Notes: generated by a model not told the origin, from the sequence alone. A DNA stretch of 64,000 bases from CAZGRP01 sp964527995 (GCA_964527995.1 CAZGRP010000014.1:1-64000), one strand, 5' to 3'. Shown: positions 1-8,401, counted from the first letter of the stretch. Made by a program: numbers and translations.

Positions 1-1651
1 ACTCGTCGGTGATCTTCTCCGGAATGTCCCCCTTGCTGATCCGATCCACATACTCCGCTGTCACGTTCAGCGGGTTGATCACCGCGTCCAACGTCTCATT
101 GACCCCCTGAACAATTCGACCCCATGCTCCCTGGTACCGGCTAGCATCACCGCGAACATTCAGCTGACCCGCAATGGCACCCTCCGCCAGACGTGCCGTC
201 TCCTGAATCAGACCATTCAGCGAATCGATCAAGCCATTCAGATTATTCTTGACTTCATTGAAGTCCCCCTTGTATTCATCGGTGATCGTCTCGGGAATGT
301 CTCCCTTGCTGATCCGATCCACGTACTCCGCCGTCACGTTGAAAGGCGCCATGAAAGCGTCGATCACGCCATTGAGCCCGTGCACCATCCCGGCGATCTC
401 CCCTTTGAACCGTCCGGCGTCGCCGCGGGCATCCAGTTTCCCGGCCACTACCGCCTCCTGCAGGGCGTGCAGCACTGCTTGGACACCTCGCAACTGCTCA
501 CCCAGTTCGTTGCACGCAACCTGCAGGACGTTGTAGTCACCCTTGTAGTCGTTGGTGACCTTGGCCTTCAGATCGCCGGCAGCCATGCGATCCAGCACAT
601 TGCCGATGTCCCGCATCGGCGCTACAACACCCTCGGCCGTATTGTTCATGCCCTGGATGATGGTCTGCCACACACCTCGGAACTTCGACTCGTCGACACG
701 AGTGTCGAGCTCGCCGGCGGCGGCGGCGTTGGCCATCGTTGCCGCGCCGTCGATCAGGCCGTTGAGCGCGTCAATCAGCGCATTCAGGTTGTTCTTGATC
801 TCGTTGAAATCCCCCTTGCACTCGTCGGTGATCTTCTCGGGAATATCTCCCTTGCTGATCCGATCGACGTACTCGGCCGTCACGTTGAAAGGCGCCGTTA
901 GCGCATCGAGCATTTGATTCACGGCCTTCAGCACCACCCCGAGCGTACCTTCGAACTGCGACGTGTCGGCGCGGGCCTCCAACCGGCCCTCCTGGACCTG
1001 TGCAGCCATGGCACCGATTTCAGAGACCAGGCGCTCTGTCTCCTGAGACTGGTCCTCCTTAAGCTGCTCGATCTTACGCTTGCCTGAGTCCATCAGCGAA
1101 GCGATGAGTAGAGCAGCGTCAACTTGAATCACGCGGGAAAGCGCGTCCGAGAATCGCTGGAGTTCCGCTGCTGACGCTCCTGCCTTCCGAACGGCATCGG
1201 TGATCACCCGTCGGACCACCTCGTACATTCCAGGATACCAGTCGGCCGGCAGGGCAACATCGTCGTCCGCTTCGCCCGCGAGCCGCCGATCGGCGACATA
1301 TGAGTCGTCGACGCGGCCAGAAAACATACCCAGCACATAACGTGTGATCAGAGGACGTTGACGTTCGACGGTGGTGTGGTCTTCCAGCATGGAGCGCGTG
1401 GTTCGATTCGCGAGAATGTGATCGTAGAACCGATCCACCAGTTCGTCGATGACGCCACGAGCGACATCCTCCCAGGTTGCGATAACGCCCAAATCGTCTT
1501 CGCTAAGACCCCAGAAATCCAGGCAGCTTCTTACCTCCGGATCCGTCACAGCAATCTGGCCGACATGGTAGGAGCGTCCGGGTGTACTCTTGGATGTTGC
1601 AGACGTCCTCGGTCGACTGCTTTCTCGCTTCGTCTTGCTTGTCCTTGCCAT
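1..1651 (-). CDS. methyl-accepting chemotaxis protein with globin-like sensor and HAMP repeats (partial)
   Basis: The left window edge cuts this gene; about 550 codons are visible from an ATG at 1651 with GGAGG just upstream. Residues about 22-190 resemble a protoglobin (globin-coupled sensor): FYDHIL, the segment VLGMFSGRVDDSY and LPADWY lie in the usual order. Asp129 sits where the heme-ligating histidine of HemAT is expected. From about residue 214 to the edge are HAMP-like units. The block NVTAEYVDRISKGDIPE recurs nearly unchanged at about residues 255, 434 and 527. No membrane segment is visible, so a soluble receptor is likely. Poly-HAMP receptors of this layout normally end in an MA signalling domain that binds CheW and CheA; that part lies outside the window. 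The cheW-like gene ends 46 bases upstream and the two probably share a transcript. Confidence 0.88.
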   Translation of the reverse strand, partial: MARTSKTKRESSRPRTSATSKSTPGRSYHVGQIAVTDPEVRSCLDFWGLSEDDLGVIATWEDVARGVIDELVDRFYDHILANRTTRSMLEDHTTVERQRPLITRYVLGMFSGRVDDSYVADRRLAGEADDDVALPADWYPGMYEVVRRVITDAVRKAGASAAELQRFSDALSRVIQVDAALLIASLMDSGKRKIEQLKEDQSQETERLVSEIGAMAAQVQEGRLEARADTSQFEGTLGVVLKAVNQMLDALTAPFNVTAEYVDRISKGDIPEKITDECKGDFNEIKNNLNALIDALNGLIDGAATMANAAAAGELDTRVDESKFRGVWQTIIQGMNNTAEGVVAPMRDIGNVLDRMAAGDLKAKVTNDYKGDYNVLQVACNELGEQLRGVQAVLHALQEAVVAGKLDARGDAGRFKGEIAGMVHGLNGVIDAFMAPFNVTAEYVDRISKGDIPETITDEYKGDFNEVKNNLNGLIDSLNGLIQETARLAEGAIAGQLNVRGDASRYQGAWGRIVQGVNETLDAVINPLNVTAEYVDRISKGDIPEKITDE

Positions 1652-1697
1652 GGTCGCCTCCACAGGTGTTCGCGCTTGTTTTTCTTATTAGTTGGCT

Positions 1698-2441
1698 TCA
1701 GTCGGAATGGCTGGAACAGCCGCCGCTATCATCTTCCGGTGCTACCTCGATAGCTGCGCGGCAATGAATCTCCAGCAGTTCACTCAGGATTGTTTTCAGC
1801 CCGGCCATGGCGGTTGCAGCATCGCGCATGGCGAGGGCGAAACACGACCGGGAGTCGTGGTTGCTCTCACCACGCGTCTCCCATGTCTGTCCGCAGCCCC
1901 TTTCAGCTAATATTGCCGAGATCGAATTCACCTCTTGTTGCGTCAATAGCTTCCTTGAATCGAACACAAACACTACATCATCAAGGTTGCGACCGATTCC
2001 TAGAAAGCAGTCGCCCGGCACATCAGCCTTCACGCCCCCGATGTTTCTAATGTCATCCACTTGGAGCGAAAGGACTTCAGGTAACTCCCCCACTGCGATC
2101 CCCACTTCAGCCCGCCCCGATATCGGAACAATCACAGCATATGCCATCCGTGTGCCATCAGCGGGGTCGAGACCCATCTTGGCACTGAGATCCAGCACGG
2201 GCACTTCCACGGTCCCGACCACCGCTACTCCGGTCACGAGCTCGCTCGCGTGGATTTCCCAACCGCCCACCGGCAGCCGAATCACCCCTTTTGCCTCGGC
2301 AGCAAGGACGCCGAATTTCTTTCCGCCAATGGCAAAGCTGAGGACCTGCTTACGCCCAGTTTCCTCGCCTTGCCTGGCGACGACGCTGGGTTTCCGGTGC
2401 GGCATCTGTTCCGCCGCTCTCCACGTATGCTGCACATGCAT
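1698..2441 (-). CDS. CheW-like chemotaxis coupling protein
   Basis: The product is 247 residues. Residues about 30-170 form a CheW domain: the start KQVLSFAIGGKKFGV, a middle strand VPVLDLSAKMGL and VGIAVGELPEVLSL are typical. Such proteins bridge chemoreceptors and the CheA kinase. The last 80 or so residues are an extension, rich in charged residues and ending in Ser/His, that classical CheW proteins lack and that I cannot assign. The ATG at 2441 has a good ribosome binding site (AGGGAGAGG, about six bases away). The gene lies directly upstream of the globin-HAMP receptor, which makes that receptor its likely partner. A sigma-28-type promoter and an intrinsic terminator lie in its leader (see 2653-2679 and 2520-2580), so expression is probably tied to the motility regulon. 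Confidence 0.85.
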   Translation of the reverse strand: MHVQHTWRAAEQMPHRKPSVVARQGEETGRKQVLSFAIGGKKFGVLAAEAKGVIRLPVGGWEIHASELVTGVAVVGTVEVPVLDLSAKMGLDPADGTRMAYAVIVPISGRAEVGIAVGELPEVLSLQVDDIRNIGGVKADVPGDCFLGIGRNLDDVVFVFDSRKLLTQQEVNSISAILAERGCGQTWETRGESNHDSRSCFALAMRDAATAMAGLKTILSELLEIHCRAAIEVAPEDDSGGCSSHSD

Positions 2442-2519
2442 GGCAACCTCTCCCTTCGTTGGAGCTTCGCAGCCCTTTCCGAATTGCGCTGGTATGGCTC
2501 GAGTGGACCGCCGTTGCTA

Positions 2520-2580
2520 CAAAAACAAAAAAGGCACAACAGAGACCACTTCCAGCGTCTGGAAATGTCTCCCTTGTGCC
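2520..2580 (-). terminator. intrinsic terminator in the cheW leader
   Basis: Read on the minus strand, a long hairpin (2533-2580) has outer arms GGCACAA/TTGTGCC, middle arms GGAGAC/GTCTCT and inner arms TTCCA/TGGAA around GACGC. It is followed at once by TTTTTTG and further T residues (2520-2532). It sits about 65 bases after the expected start site of the sigma-28 promoter and 78 bases before the cheW start codon. It could end a short RNA or act as a conditional terminator. Confidence 0.8.
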
Positions 2581-2645
2581 TTCGACTTGCAGGTCTCGAT
2601 CCTGCCCGACAAGGCGTCCGTTTGGCGTCTTGTCCCCTAAATTTT
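2581..2645 (-). ncRNA. structured leader or small RNA between sigma-28 promoter and terminator
   Basis: Two further inverted repeats precede the terminator. GCAGG/CCTGC encloses a seven-base loop (2589-2605), and an 11-base pair of arms starting GACAAG lies at 2608-2634. With the terminator this gives a transcript of roughly 125 bases made almost entirely of hairpins. I recognise no known riboswitch class; the conserved core of the cyclic-di-GMP-I (GEMM) aptamer is absent. It may be a leader controlling cheW or a free-standing small RNA. Confidence 0.45.
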
Positions 2646-2652
2646 ACATCTA

Positions 2653-2679
2653 TTATCGAACGATTGCTGCAGGACTTTA
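2653..2679 (-). promoter_or_regulatory. sigma-28 (FliA-type) promoter for cheW-receptor operon
   Basis: The minus strand reads TAAAGTCC, 11 bases, TTCGATAA. The FliA consensus is TAAAGTTT, 11 bases, GCCGATAA, so 12 of 16 positions match and spacing is exact. The start site would fall near 2645. Chemotaxis genes downstream are the expected clients of this sigma factor. Confidence 0.75.
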
Positions 2680-2859
2680 GTCCCCTGCCGCAAAAATTCC
2701 TCCACTGAGACCAGCTCAGAACGAGGGCGCCGCGACACGTCACATCCTGCTACAGTGGTTATAGAAGCGGAGTGCCGCTCCTTTTGCAACCGCTCTCAGA
2801 TTCAGGAAAACAGACCGCCAGGGCTGCTTACCTTGCACCAACGGGGAAATGAGATGCCC

Positions 2860-3447
2860 TCAGACCCGGGCGGTGACCCTGGAGGCCCGTCTTTCCGCCT
2901 CGAAAAGCAACTCATCGATCTGGCGAACTTTCCTCTGCAGTTCTTCCTTCGCCCGTTGCAGCTCTTCGTTCAGCTCCTTGATGACCTCGTTCTGCTCTTT
3001 CAGTTGGGCGTTGCTCCGCGTCAACTCCTTACACTGCCTGGCAAGCCGTTGCGCCAGAAGGCGATTTTCCTTCCGAAGTCGATAGGCTTCCAGGGCGTCC
3101 CGGATAATGAATTTCAACTCCTCATCACGGCTGGGTTTGCGGATGAAGTAGTGCACGCCGCCTTCGTTGATGGCCTGGATCGCTACGTCCACGTCCGCGT
3201 ACCCCGTCAGCAGGAAGCGCACCGTATCCGGGTGGTCTTCTTTGATCCGGCGCAGCAACTCGACCCCGTTCATCTGAGGCATCCGGTAATCGCTGATGAT
3301 CAAATCCATTTCCTTCTCTTCCAAGACCTGGAGGGCCGCCGCAGGGCCTGACGCCAGATGCACGTCGTACTCACGCTGGAGCATACGCCGCAGTCCTTCG
3401 AGGACGTTCGGCTCATCATCGACGCAGAGAATCTTGAATCTTTCCAT
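2860..3447 (-). CDS. response regulator, REC domain plus coiled coil
   Basis: The 195-residue product opens with a receiver domain (about residues 3-120): acidic pocket CVDDEP, phospho-acceptor Asp in LIISDYRMPQMNG, Thr in FLLTGYAD and the lysine in YFIRKPS. The rest, from about residue 125, is a long charged helix with heptad character (repeated Glu, Leu, Lys, Arg) and no DNA-binding or enzymatic output domain. Proteins of this form usually act by dimerising or by binding a partner. The ATG at 3447 was chosen because GGAG lies 9-12 bases upstream and the receiver fold begins right after it; the frame is open further upstream without homology. A weak sigma-28-like promoter lies at 3513-3539. 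Its position next to chemotaxis genes suggests a role in motility control, but the cognate kinase is not visible. Confidence 0.9.
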   Translation of the reverse strand: MERFKILCVDDEPNVLEGLRRMLQREYDVHLASGPAAALQVLEEKEMDLIISDYRMPQMNGVELLRRIKEDHPDTVRFLLTGYADVDVAIQAINEGGVHYFIRKPSRDEELKFIIRDALEAYRLRKENRLLAQRLARQCKELTRSNAQLKEQNEVIKELNEELQRAKEELQRKVRQIDELLFEAERRASRVTARV

Positions 3448-3512
3448 GGTTGTGCTCCGCATTGTGATTTGCGCACAGAAGCTCAAGGAGCACCCAATGG
3501 CTCCTACTCTGG

Positions 3513-3539
3513 TTATCGGGGACAATCGCAAAATCTGGA
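3513..3539 (-). promoter_or_regulatory. possible weak sigma-28 promoter for the response regulator
   Basis: The minus strand reads TCCAGATT, 11 bases, CCCGATAA. The -10 matches the FliA consensus at seven of eight positions and the spacing is right, but the -35 half is poor (five of eight). It lies about 65 bases upstream of the start codon. Confidence 0.35.
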
Positions 3540-3650
3540 GGGCTCGCTCCCGGCCACGTTGCCGGACCCGGTTTTGCGCTGGCAACAACAGGACGAAAAC
3601 GTCCTCCCGGCCGTGCCCGGCCGAAAGGCAATCCAGACCCCTGTTTCCTG

Positions 3651-3679
3651 TTGCATTTTATCCTCCCGAGCCGTATCAT
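3651..3679 (+). promoter_or_regulatory. sigma-70-type promoter for the lipoprotein methyltransferase
   Basis: TTGCAT, 17 bases, TATCAT. The start site would fall near 3686, about 63 bases before the ATG at 3749. The rest of the 301-base divergent spacer (3448-3748) holds no gene. Confidence 0.5.
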
Positions 3680-3686
3680 GAATTCG

Positions 3687-3706
3687 GCCTGCCGGAGGCG
3701 GCAGGC
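3687..3706 (+). repeat. hairpin in 5' leader
   Basis: A perfect inverted repeat, GCCTGCCG/CGGCAGGC, with loop GAGG lies right at the predicted transcript start. No T-run follows, so it is not a terminator; it could stabilise the messenger. Confidence 0.5.
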
Positions 3707-3748
3707 TGGCGCAAGACAGCTTCCTTTGACCGGGAGGATGACCCTACC

Positions 3749-4456
3749 ATGATCCATATTTCAGCTAGTACCGTTCGTTGGTGGACGGGTGGATTGCTCG
3801 CAGCCTTGCTCGTGGTGCCGGGGTGCGGCACGAACGAGTCTTCCAGAGGCGGTGATCGCGCCAGTCCCGACTCGGCCTATGTTTCGATCGTGCCGCCCAA
3901 GCAAGAGAAGCGCGTTCTCGATCTCCTCGACGACCTGTACCAGCGCGGCAGCGGCATGATGAACGTCCCGCCCGAGGACGGTCGCTTCCTGCGCCTGCTG
4001 GTCGCGGCCACCAACACCCAGCGCGTCCTGGAGATCGGCACCTCCAACGGTGTCTCGGCCCTGTGGATGGCCCTGGGGTTGCGCGAGACCGGCGGCAGGC
4101 TCATCACCATGGAAATCGACCCCTATCGGGCGGCGCTGGCCCGCGAGAATTTCAAAAAAGCCCACATGAACGACATCATCACCCTGGTGGAGGGTGACGC
4201 CTTCAAAGAGATTCCGAAACTGAAAGCCACCTTCGACTTCATCTTCATCGATGCCTGGAAGGAAGACTACAAGAAGTTCTACGACCTGACCATACCGCTC
4301 CTGGAACGCGGTGGCTTGCTGGTGGCCCACAACACCGTCAACGCCGCCAGCGACATGCCGGACTTCCTGCACGCGATCCGCGACAACCCCGAACTGATCA
4401 CGGAGGTGGTTCAGGTGAGCTGGTCCGGACTGTCGGTTTCGTATCGGAAGCGCTGA
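3749..4456 (+). CDS. lipoprotein with O-methyltransferase domain
   Basis: The 235-residue product has an N-terminal export signal: basic start, hydrophobic stretch LLAALLVV and lipobox VPGC. Residues about 55-235 form a SAM-dependent O-methyltransferase of the class I/COMT-like type. They show the glycine motif VLEIGTSNGVS, acidic ribose-binding MEID, and FDFIFIDAWKEDY for metal and substrate. The ATG at 3749 follows GGGAGG by about 11 bases and is the first that gives a signal peptide. The stop codon overlaps the start of the next gene. A SAM-dependent enzyme with a lipobox is odd, since SAM is not expected in the periplasm. Either the signal is not cleaved and the domain stays inside, or the domain has another role. 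Confidence 0.82.
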   Translation: MIHISASTVRWWTGGLLAALLVVPGCGTNESSRGGDRASPDSAYVSIVPPKQEKRVLDLLDDLYQRGSGMMNVPPEDGRFLRLLVAATNTQRVLEIGTSNGVSALWMALGLRETGGRLITMEIDPYRAALARENFKKAHMNDIITLVEGDAFKEIPKLKATFDFIFIDAWKEDYKKFYDLTIPLLERGGLLVAHNTVNAASDMPDFLHAIRDNPELITEVVQVSWSGLSVSYRKR

Positions 4457-5853
4457 TGGCGCCGGAATCGGACGTGACCGGGGTTGCAGAAGCAGCAGCC
4501 ACGACGCCCGCACAGCTTGCACGCCGTGTCGGCTGGGTGGTGGCCACTTCGCTGGTGGTCGCCAACATGATCGGTAGCGGCATCTTCACGGTCAGCGGCT
4601 TCCTGGCGCGCGACCTCGGTAATCCCTGGTGGCTGCTGGCGGCCTGGCTTGTAGGTGGTTCAATCGCCATGGCCGGAGCTTTGGCCTACGCCAGTCTCGG
4701 AGTAACCTTTCCGCGGGCTGGCGGCGACTATGTCTTTCTGCGCGAAGCATACGGCCCGCTGCTCGGGTTTCTCACCGGATGGATGTCGTTCTTCATCGGT
4801 TTCACAGCGCCGATCGCCGCTGGAGCCATCGGTGCGGTCGAGTATCTCAGCGGCTTCTTTCCGGGACTCGCCACGCAGAGCGTGCCGGCGCTGTTCACGG
4901 TGTTCGGCATCAAAATCGCCTTTTCGCCGGGACACGCGCTGGCTATCGCCCTGATTCTGGGGCTTTCGCTGGCCCACTACGTCGGCCTCCGCTTCGGCGG
5001 CGGTGTCCAGGTGACGCTCACAGGGCTGAAGATCGGCGCCCTGGTGGCCATGGTGATTCTCGGGCTGTCGATCGGCAAGGGCGACTGGTCCCACTTTACG
5101 CCGACGACCGGCGCTAAGCTCAACGTCGGTCTGTTCGCGGTTAACCTCATCTTTGTCATGTTTGCCTACAGCGGCTGGAATGCCGCCGTCTACATCGCCG
5201 AAGAGATCCGCCACCCGCAGCGCAATCTGCCACGAGCCCTGCTTTGGGGAACGGGTTTCGTCACCCTGCTCTACCTGGGCCTCAATCTGGTGTTTGTCTA
5301 TGCTCTTTCGATGTCGAAGATGAGCGGTGTCCTGCGGATCGGCGACGTGGCGGCGCGGACGCTCTTCGGCCCCCGACTGTCAGCGGCCATGACGCTACTG
5401 TTCATTGTGTCGATTCTGGCCTCAATGAGCTCGATGATCTTCGCCGGGCCGCGTGTCTATTTCGCCATGGCCCGAGACGGGCTTTTCTTTGGCGGCGCCG
5501 AACGCATCCATCCTGTGTTCTCGACACCCGGGCGAGCCATCTGGCTCCAGAGCATCTGGGCCTCGCTGCTTGTGGTCACCGGCACCTTCGACCAGTTGCT
5601 GACCTATGCGGGTTTCGCTCTGATCCTCTTCTCCGCCGTTGCCGTCGCCGCCGTCTTCCTACTTCAGCGCCGCGGCGCTCTCGCCTATCGCGGCGTCGGC
5701 TACCCATGGACCCCGGCTCTGTTCATCGCCGCCAGCATCTGGATGATGAGTTACACGCTGTGGCACCGTCCGGCGGAGTCCATGCTGGGAGTTCTCCTCG
5801 TCGTCCTCGGAGTGCCGGTATACTTCTATTTCCAAAAGCGACAGAGGGATTGA
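4456..5853 (+). CDS. APC-family amino acid permease
   Basis: The 465-residue product is almost entirely hydrophobic, with about 12 predicted membrane helices. Family marks include the first helix MIGSGIFTVSG, which carries the unwound GSG substrate site of APC transporters, then FPRAGGDYVFLREAYGP and a YSGWNAAVYIAEEI segment in the middle. Such proteins import or exchange amino acids using ion or solute gradients; the substrate cannot be read from the sequence. The ATG overlaps the stop codon of the preceding methyltransferase gene (TGATG), so the two are probably translationally coupled. The PpiC lipoprotein gene begins 8 bases after its stop. Confidence 0.9.
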   Translation: MAPESDVTGVAEAAATTPAQLARRVGWVVATSLVVANMIGSGIFTVSGFLARDLGNPWWLLAAWLVGGSIAMAGALAYASLGVTFPRAGGDYVFLREAYGPLLGFLTGWMSFFIGFTAPIAAGAIGAVEYLSGFFPGLATQSVPALFTVFGIKIAFSPGHALAIALILGLSLAHYVGLRFGGGVQVTLTGLKIGALVAMVILGLSIGKGDWSHFTPTTGAKLNVGLFAVNLIFVMFAYSGWNAAVYIAEEIRHPQRNLPRALLWGTGFVTLLYLGLNLVFVYALSMSKMSGVLRIGDVAARTLFGPRLSAAMTLLFIVSILASMSSMIFAGPRVYFAMARDGLFFGGAERIHPVFSTPGRAIWLQSIWASLLVVTGTFDQLLTYAGFALILFSAVAVAAVFLLQRRGALAYRGVGYPWTPALFIAASIWMMSYTLWHRPAESMLGVLLVVLGVPVYFYFQKRQRD

Positions 5854-5860
5854 GGGCAGG

Positions 5861-7318
5861 ATGAATGGCGCTCGGAACGGCGGATCCGGGACTCTCTTTC
5901 GGCTTTCGGCCGGAAGTCTGCTTGCCTTGACATTCGCCGCCGCTCTCTGGACCGGCTGCGGCCGTAAAGAGAAATCCTCTGCAACCACCGAAGAGCTGGC
6001 GAAGGTGGGCAAACGAACCGTTGGCGTGCAGGAATTCGTGCGCCGCGCCGAGTTCTCCGCGCGTCCGCCGGGTATTCCCAGAAATCCGGAGAAGGGCAAG
6101 AGAGCCCTGCTTGATCTTCTCGTGGCCGAGAAGCTGATGGCCAACGAGGCCGAGCGTCGAGGATTGGACCGGGACCCACTGCTGCAGAAGCTGGTAGCCA
6201 GCGTCGAGGCGCGTGCCGTCGTCCGGGAGCTCTACAAGGACGAAGTGCGTGCGCAGGTCGAAGTCAGGGAGGCGGAGCTGCGCCGGGCGTATGCCCGGTC
6301 GCAGACGACACTGTTACTGCGCTACCTGCGCACGGACGATCGCCGGAGGGCTGAGCGCTGGCATCAGGAACTGGAGCGGGGGCGAAGCTTTCTCGACGTT
6401 CTGGCCGAGGCCGTCGGCGGCCCGGTCGACGACAGCACACAGGTGGCAACGTTGCGCTGGGGCGAAAACGACCCGGCGCTGGAGGATACCGCCTATGAAT
6501 TGAAGACGCCGGGACAGATTTCGCCGGTGGTCAAAAGTCGCGGCCTCTACTATATCCTGCAGCTCGTCGATGCGAGCGTCAATCCCCTGGTTACCGAATC
6601 AGACTTTGCCAGCCGGCGCAGGAGCCTCGAGAAGGTGATCCGGGCCCGAAAGGAGTCGGCAAGGTCGGCCGAGTTCGTAGGCGACTTCATGCGCGACAAG
6701 CATGTGGTCCTCAAAGGTGCGGCTTTCGCAATCCTGGCGCGCGGGCTCGAGCGTTTCGTCGATTTCGAGCCGCAAAACCGGCAAAGTCTGAAGCCCAAAT
6801 TCGACACCCTCACCGAAATCGAATTCAACCAGGCCCAGGAACAACTCGCCGCCCATTTGGATGACCCACTCATCACCTTCCGCGGCGGCCGCTGGACGCT
6901 GCGACAGGCCCTGGATAAGATGTGGCTGGCCGGCATGCCGCTCGACCGGCGCTCGCATGCAGCCTTCACCAGCTCGTTGCAACAGCTTCTAAAAAATATG
7001 GTGCGCGACGAGTTCCTCGCCAGGGAAGGGTATCGGCGTGGTTTGCAGAAACGCGCAAGCGTGCGCCAGGAGGTCCAGATGTGGCGCGATCACTACCTCT
7101 ATCTCATGCTGCGGCAGCAGCTCATCGAGACAGACGGACAGAAAGACCTGAGGCCCTTCGTGGAGGAGCTGAAGCAGAAGTATGCGGTCACAGTGAACGG
7201 CGACCGACTCGCTGGAATCCGCCTGACCCGCATCCAGATGATGGCCGTGCGCCCGGGGTATCTCTCCGAACTCGTGGTGCCGACCTGGCCTCGGTTGGTG
7301 GTAGGAAATCGAGAGTAG
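5861..7318 (+). CDS. SurA/PpiC-like peptidyl-prolyl isomerase lipoprotein
   Basis: The 485-residue product starts with a signal peptide ending in lipobox LWTGC (Cys at about residue 34). A SurA-type N-terminal chaperone region follows, with VGKRTVGVQEFVRRAEF and then LLDLLVAEKLMANEAERRG, as in peptidyl-prolyl isomerases that assist outer-membrane protein folding. A parvulin-like domain lies around residues 145-235 (LLLRYLRTDD, LRWGENDPALEDTAY, PVVKSRGLYYILQLVD). Residues 280-450 are a further helical region that may repeat the chaperone fold. The likely site of action is the periplasm, anchored to a membrane. The gene is the last of a three-gene plus-strand run. Whether it is an active isomerase or only a chaperone cannot be told. 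Confidence 0.8.
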   Translation: MNGARNGGSGTLFRLSAGSLLALTFAAALWTGCGRKEKSSATTEELAKVGKRTVGVQEFVRRAEFSARPPGIPRNPEKGKRALLDLLVAEKLMANEAERRGLDRDPLLQKLVASVEARAVVRELYKDEVRAQVEVREAELRRAYARSQTTLLLRYLRTDDRRRAERWHQELERGRSFLDVLAEAVGGPVDDSTQVATLRWGENDPALEDTAYELKTPGQISPVVKSRGLYYILQLVDASVNPLVTESDFASRRRSLEKVIRARKESARSAEFVGDFMRDKHVVLKGAAFAILARGLERFVDFEPQNRQSLKPKFDTLTEIEFNQAQEQLAAHLDDPLITFRGGRWTLRQALDKMWLAGMPLDRRSHAAFTSSLQQLLKNMVRDEFLAREGYRRGLQKRASVRQEVQMWRDHYLYLMLRQQLIETDGQKDLRPFVEELKQKYAVTVNGDRLAGIRLTRIQMMAVRPGYLSELVVPTWPRLVVGNRE

Positions 7319-7354
7319 AAAGCGGGTATTACTGTGGTAGATTTTGAGTCGCGG

Positions 7355-8401
7355 TCACCCGGCTGATGCAGGCGCCCGTCTCACCTGCGGATCACCACGG
7401 CCCAGCTCCAGTGTGGTACCGATGCCCTTTTCTTTCCGGGCCGCGTGGTAGACGTAATGAGCGGCGGCGACATCTTCCACCGCCAGGCCGAGGGATTTGA
7501 ACAACGTGATCTCCTCTTCGGATTCCCGTCCTGGAATCCTGCCCACCAGAACGTCCCCGATCTCCCCTTGTATGTGGTCATCATCGACGGCGCCTTCCTT
7601 CTTCGGAATGAGGAAGTCACCGGCTTCGTGAATGGCTGATTCGCGCCGGTCCACGAACAGTCGAGAACGCACTACTGCTGCGGTGTCCAGCTCCCTGGCA
7701 AACGGTGTGCTCGAACCAACCGCGTTAATATGAGTCCCAGGCGATAACCACTCCCCCATCAAAACAGGCTCTCGGGCAGCGGTGACCGTGCAGATGAGGT
7801 CGGCATCGAGGACGGCGTCGCGGGCGGCGCGTACAGGCTCCACCTCGATGTTCAGACGTTTCGACTGCTGTTCGGCGAAAAGGCGGGCATGGCTCTCGTT
7901 ACGACTCCAGACACGCACGCGACGGAGGCTGCGAGCCCGCAGCATGGCCTGCAGGTGAGTCGCAGCCTGGACGCCCGAGCCGAGAAGAGCCAGGTTGCCC
8001 GCATCTTCACGGGCCAACACGCGGGTGGCCACGCCACTCACCGCAGCCGTACGGATGGCCGTCACGGCGCCGGCATCCACGATGGCCAGCAGACAGCCGT
8101 GCTCGGCTTCGAAGAGCAGCACAGCTCCCTGATGTGAATCGTACCCGGCATCTTCATTGCCCGGGAAGACCGTGATCGCTTTGAGCCCCAGCGCTCCCTC
8201 TTCCTCCAGATAAGCCGGCATCATGCCGAGCACGCCGGTTCTCTGCGGCAGCCAGAGGCCGTGCCGCAGCGGATTGAGAGCCCGCCCGCGTGCCAGAGCC
8301 TTCAGCGCCTGGGCCATCAGCTCCATGCATTCATCCATGGTCAGAAGCTGGTACACTTCATCGTGGTTCAGAACCAGAACGCCAGTGGGTGATGTCTGCA
8401 T
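7355..8401 (-). CDS. ornithine cyclodeaminase / mu-crystallin family protein
   Basis: The 348-residue product matches the family along its length. It has the substrate-binding lysine in LGLKAITVFPGN, AGAVTAIRTAAVSG, the Rossmann dinucleotide-binding turn LALLGSGVQAATH, and AVGSSTPFARELD with the catalytic-type Asp. Members convert ornithine to proline with loss of ammonia, or reduce imino or keto acids (alanine dehydrogenase, pyrroline-2-carboxylate reductase); the exact substrate is uncertain. The ATG at 8401 was chosen because GAGAGG lies a few bases upstream and the fold begins there, although the frame stays open for 50 more codons upstream. It is convergent with the PpiC gene. No partner genes for proline or ectoine metabolism are adjacent. 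Confidence 0.87.
   Translation of the reverse strand: MQTSPTGVLVLNHDEVYQLLTMDECMELMAQALKALARGRALNPLRHGLWLPQRTGVLGMMPAYLEEEGALGLKAITVFPGNEDAGYDSHQGAVLLFEAEHGCLLAIVDAGAVTAIRTAAVSGVATRVLAREDAGNLALLGSGVQAATHLQAMLRARSLRRVRVWSRNESHARLFAEQQSKRLNIEVEPVRAARDAVLDADLICTVTAAREPVLMGEWLSPGTHINAVGSSTPFARELDTAAVVRSRLFVDRRESAIHEAGDFLIPKKEGAVDDDHIQGEIGDVLVGRIPGRESEEEITLFKSLGLAVEDVAAAHYVYHAARKEKGIGTTLELGRGDPQVRRAPASAG

Noticed and set aside
2581..2640. Possible cyclic-di-GMP riboswitch or tRNA-like element upstream of cheW
   Set aside because: The leader lacks the conserved GEMM core, and the GCAGG/CCTGC arm with its seven-base loop does not have the TTCGA pattern of a tRNA T-arm. It is kept only as an unassigned structured leader.
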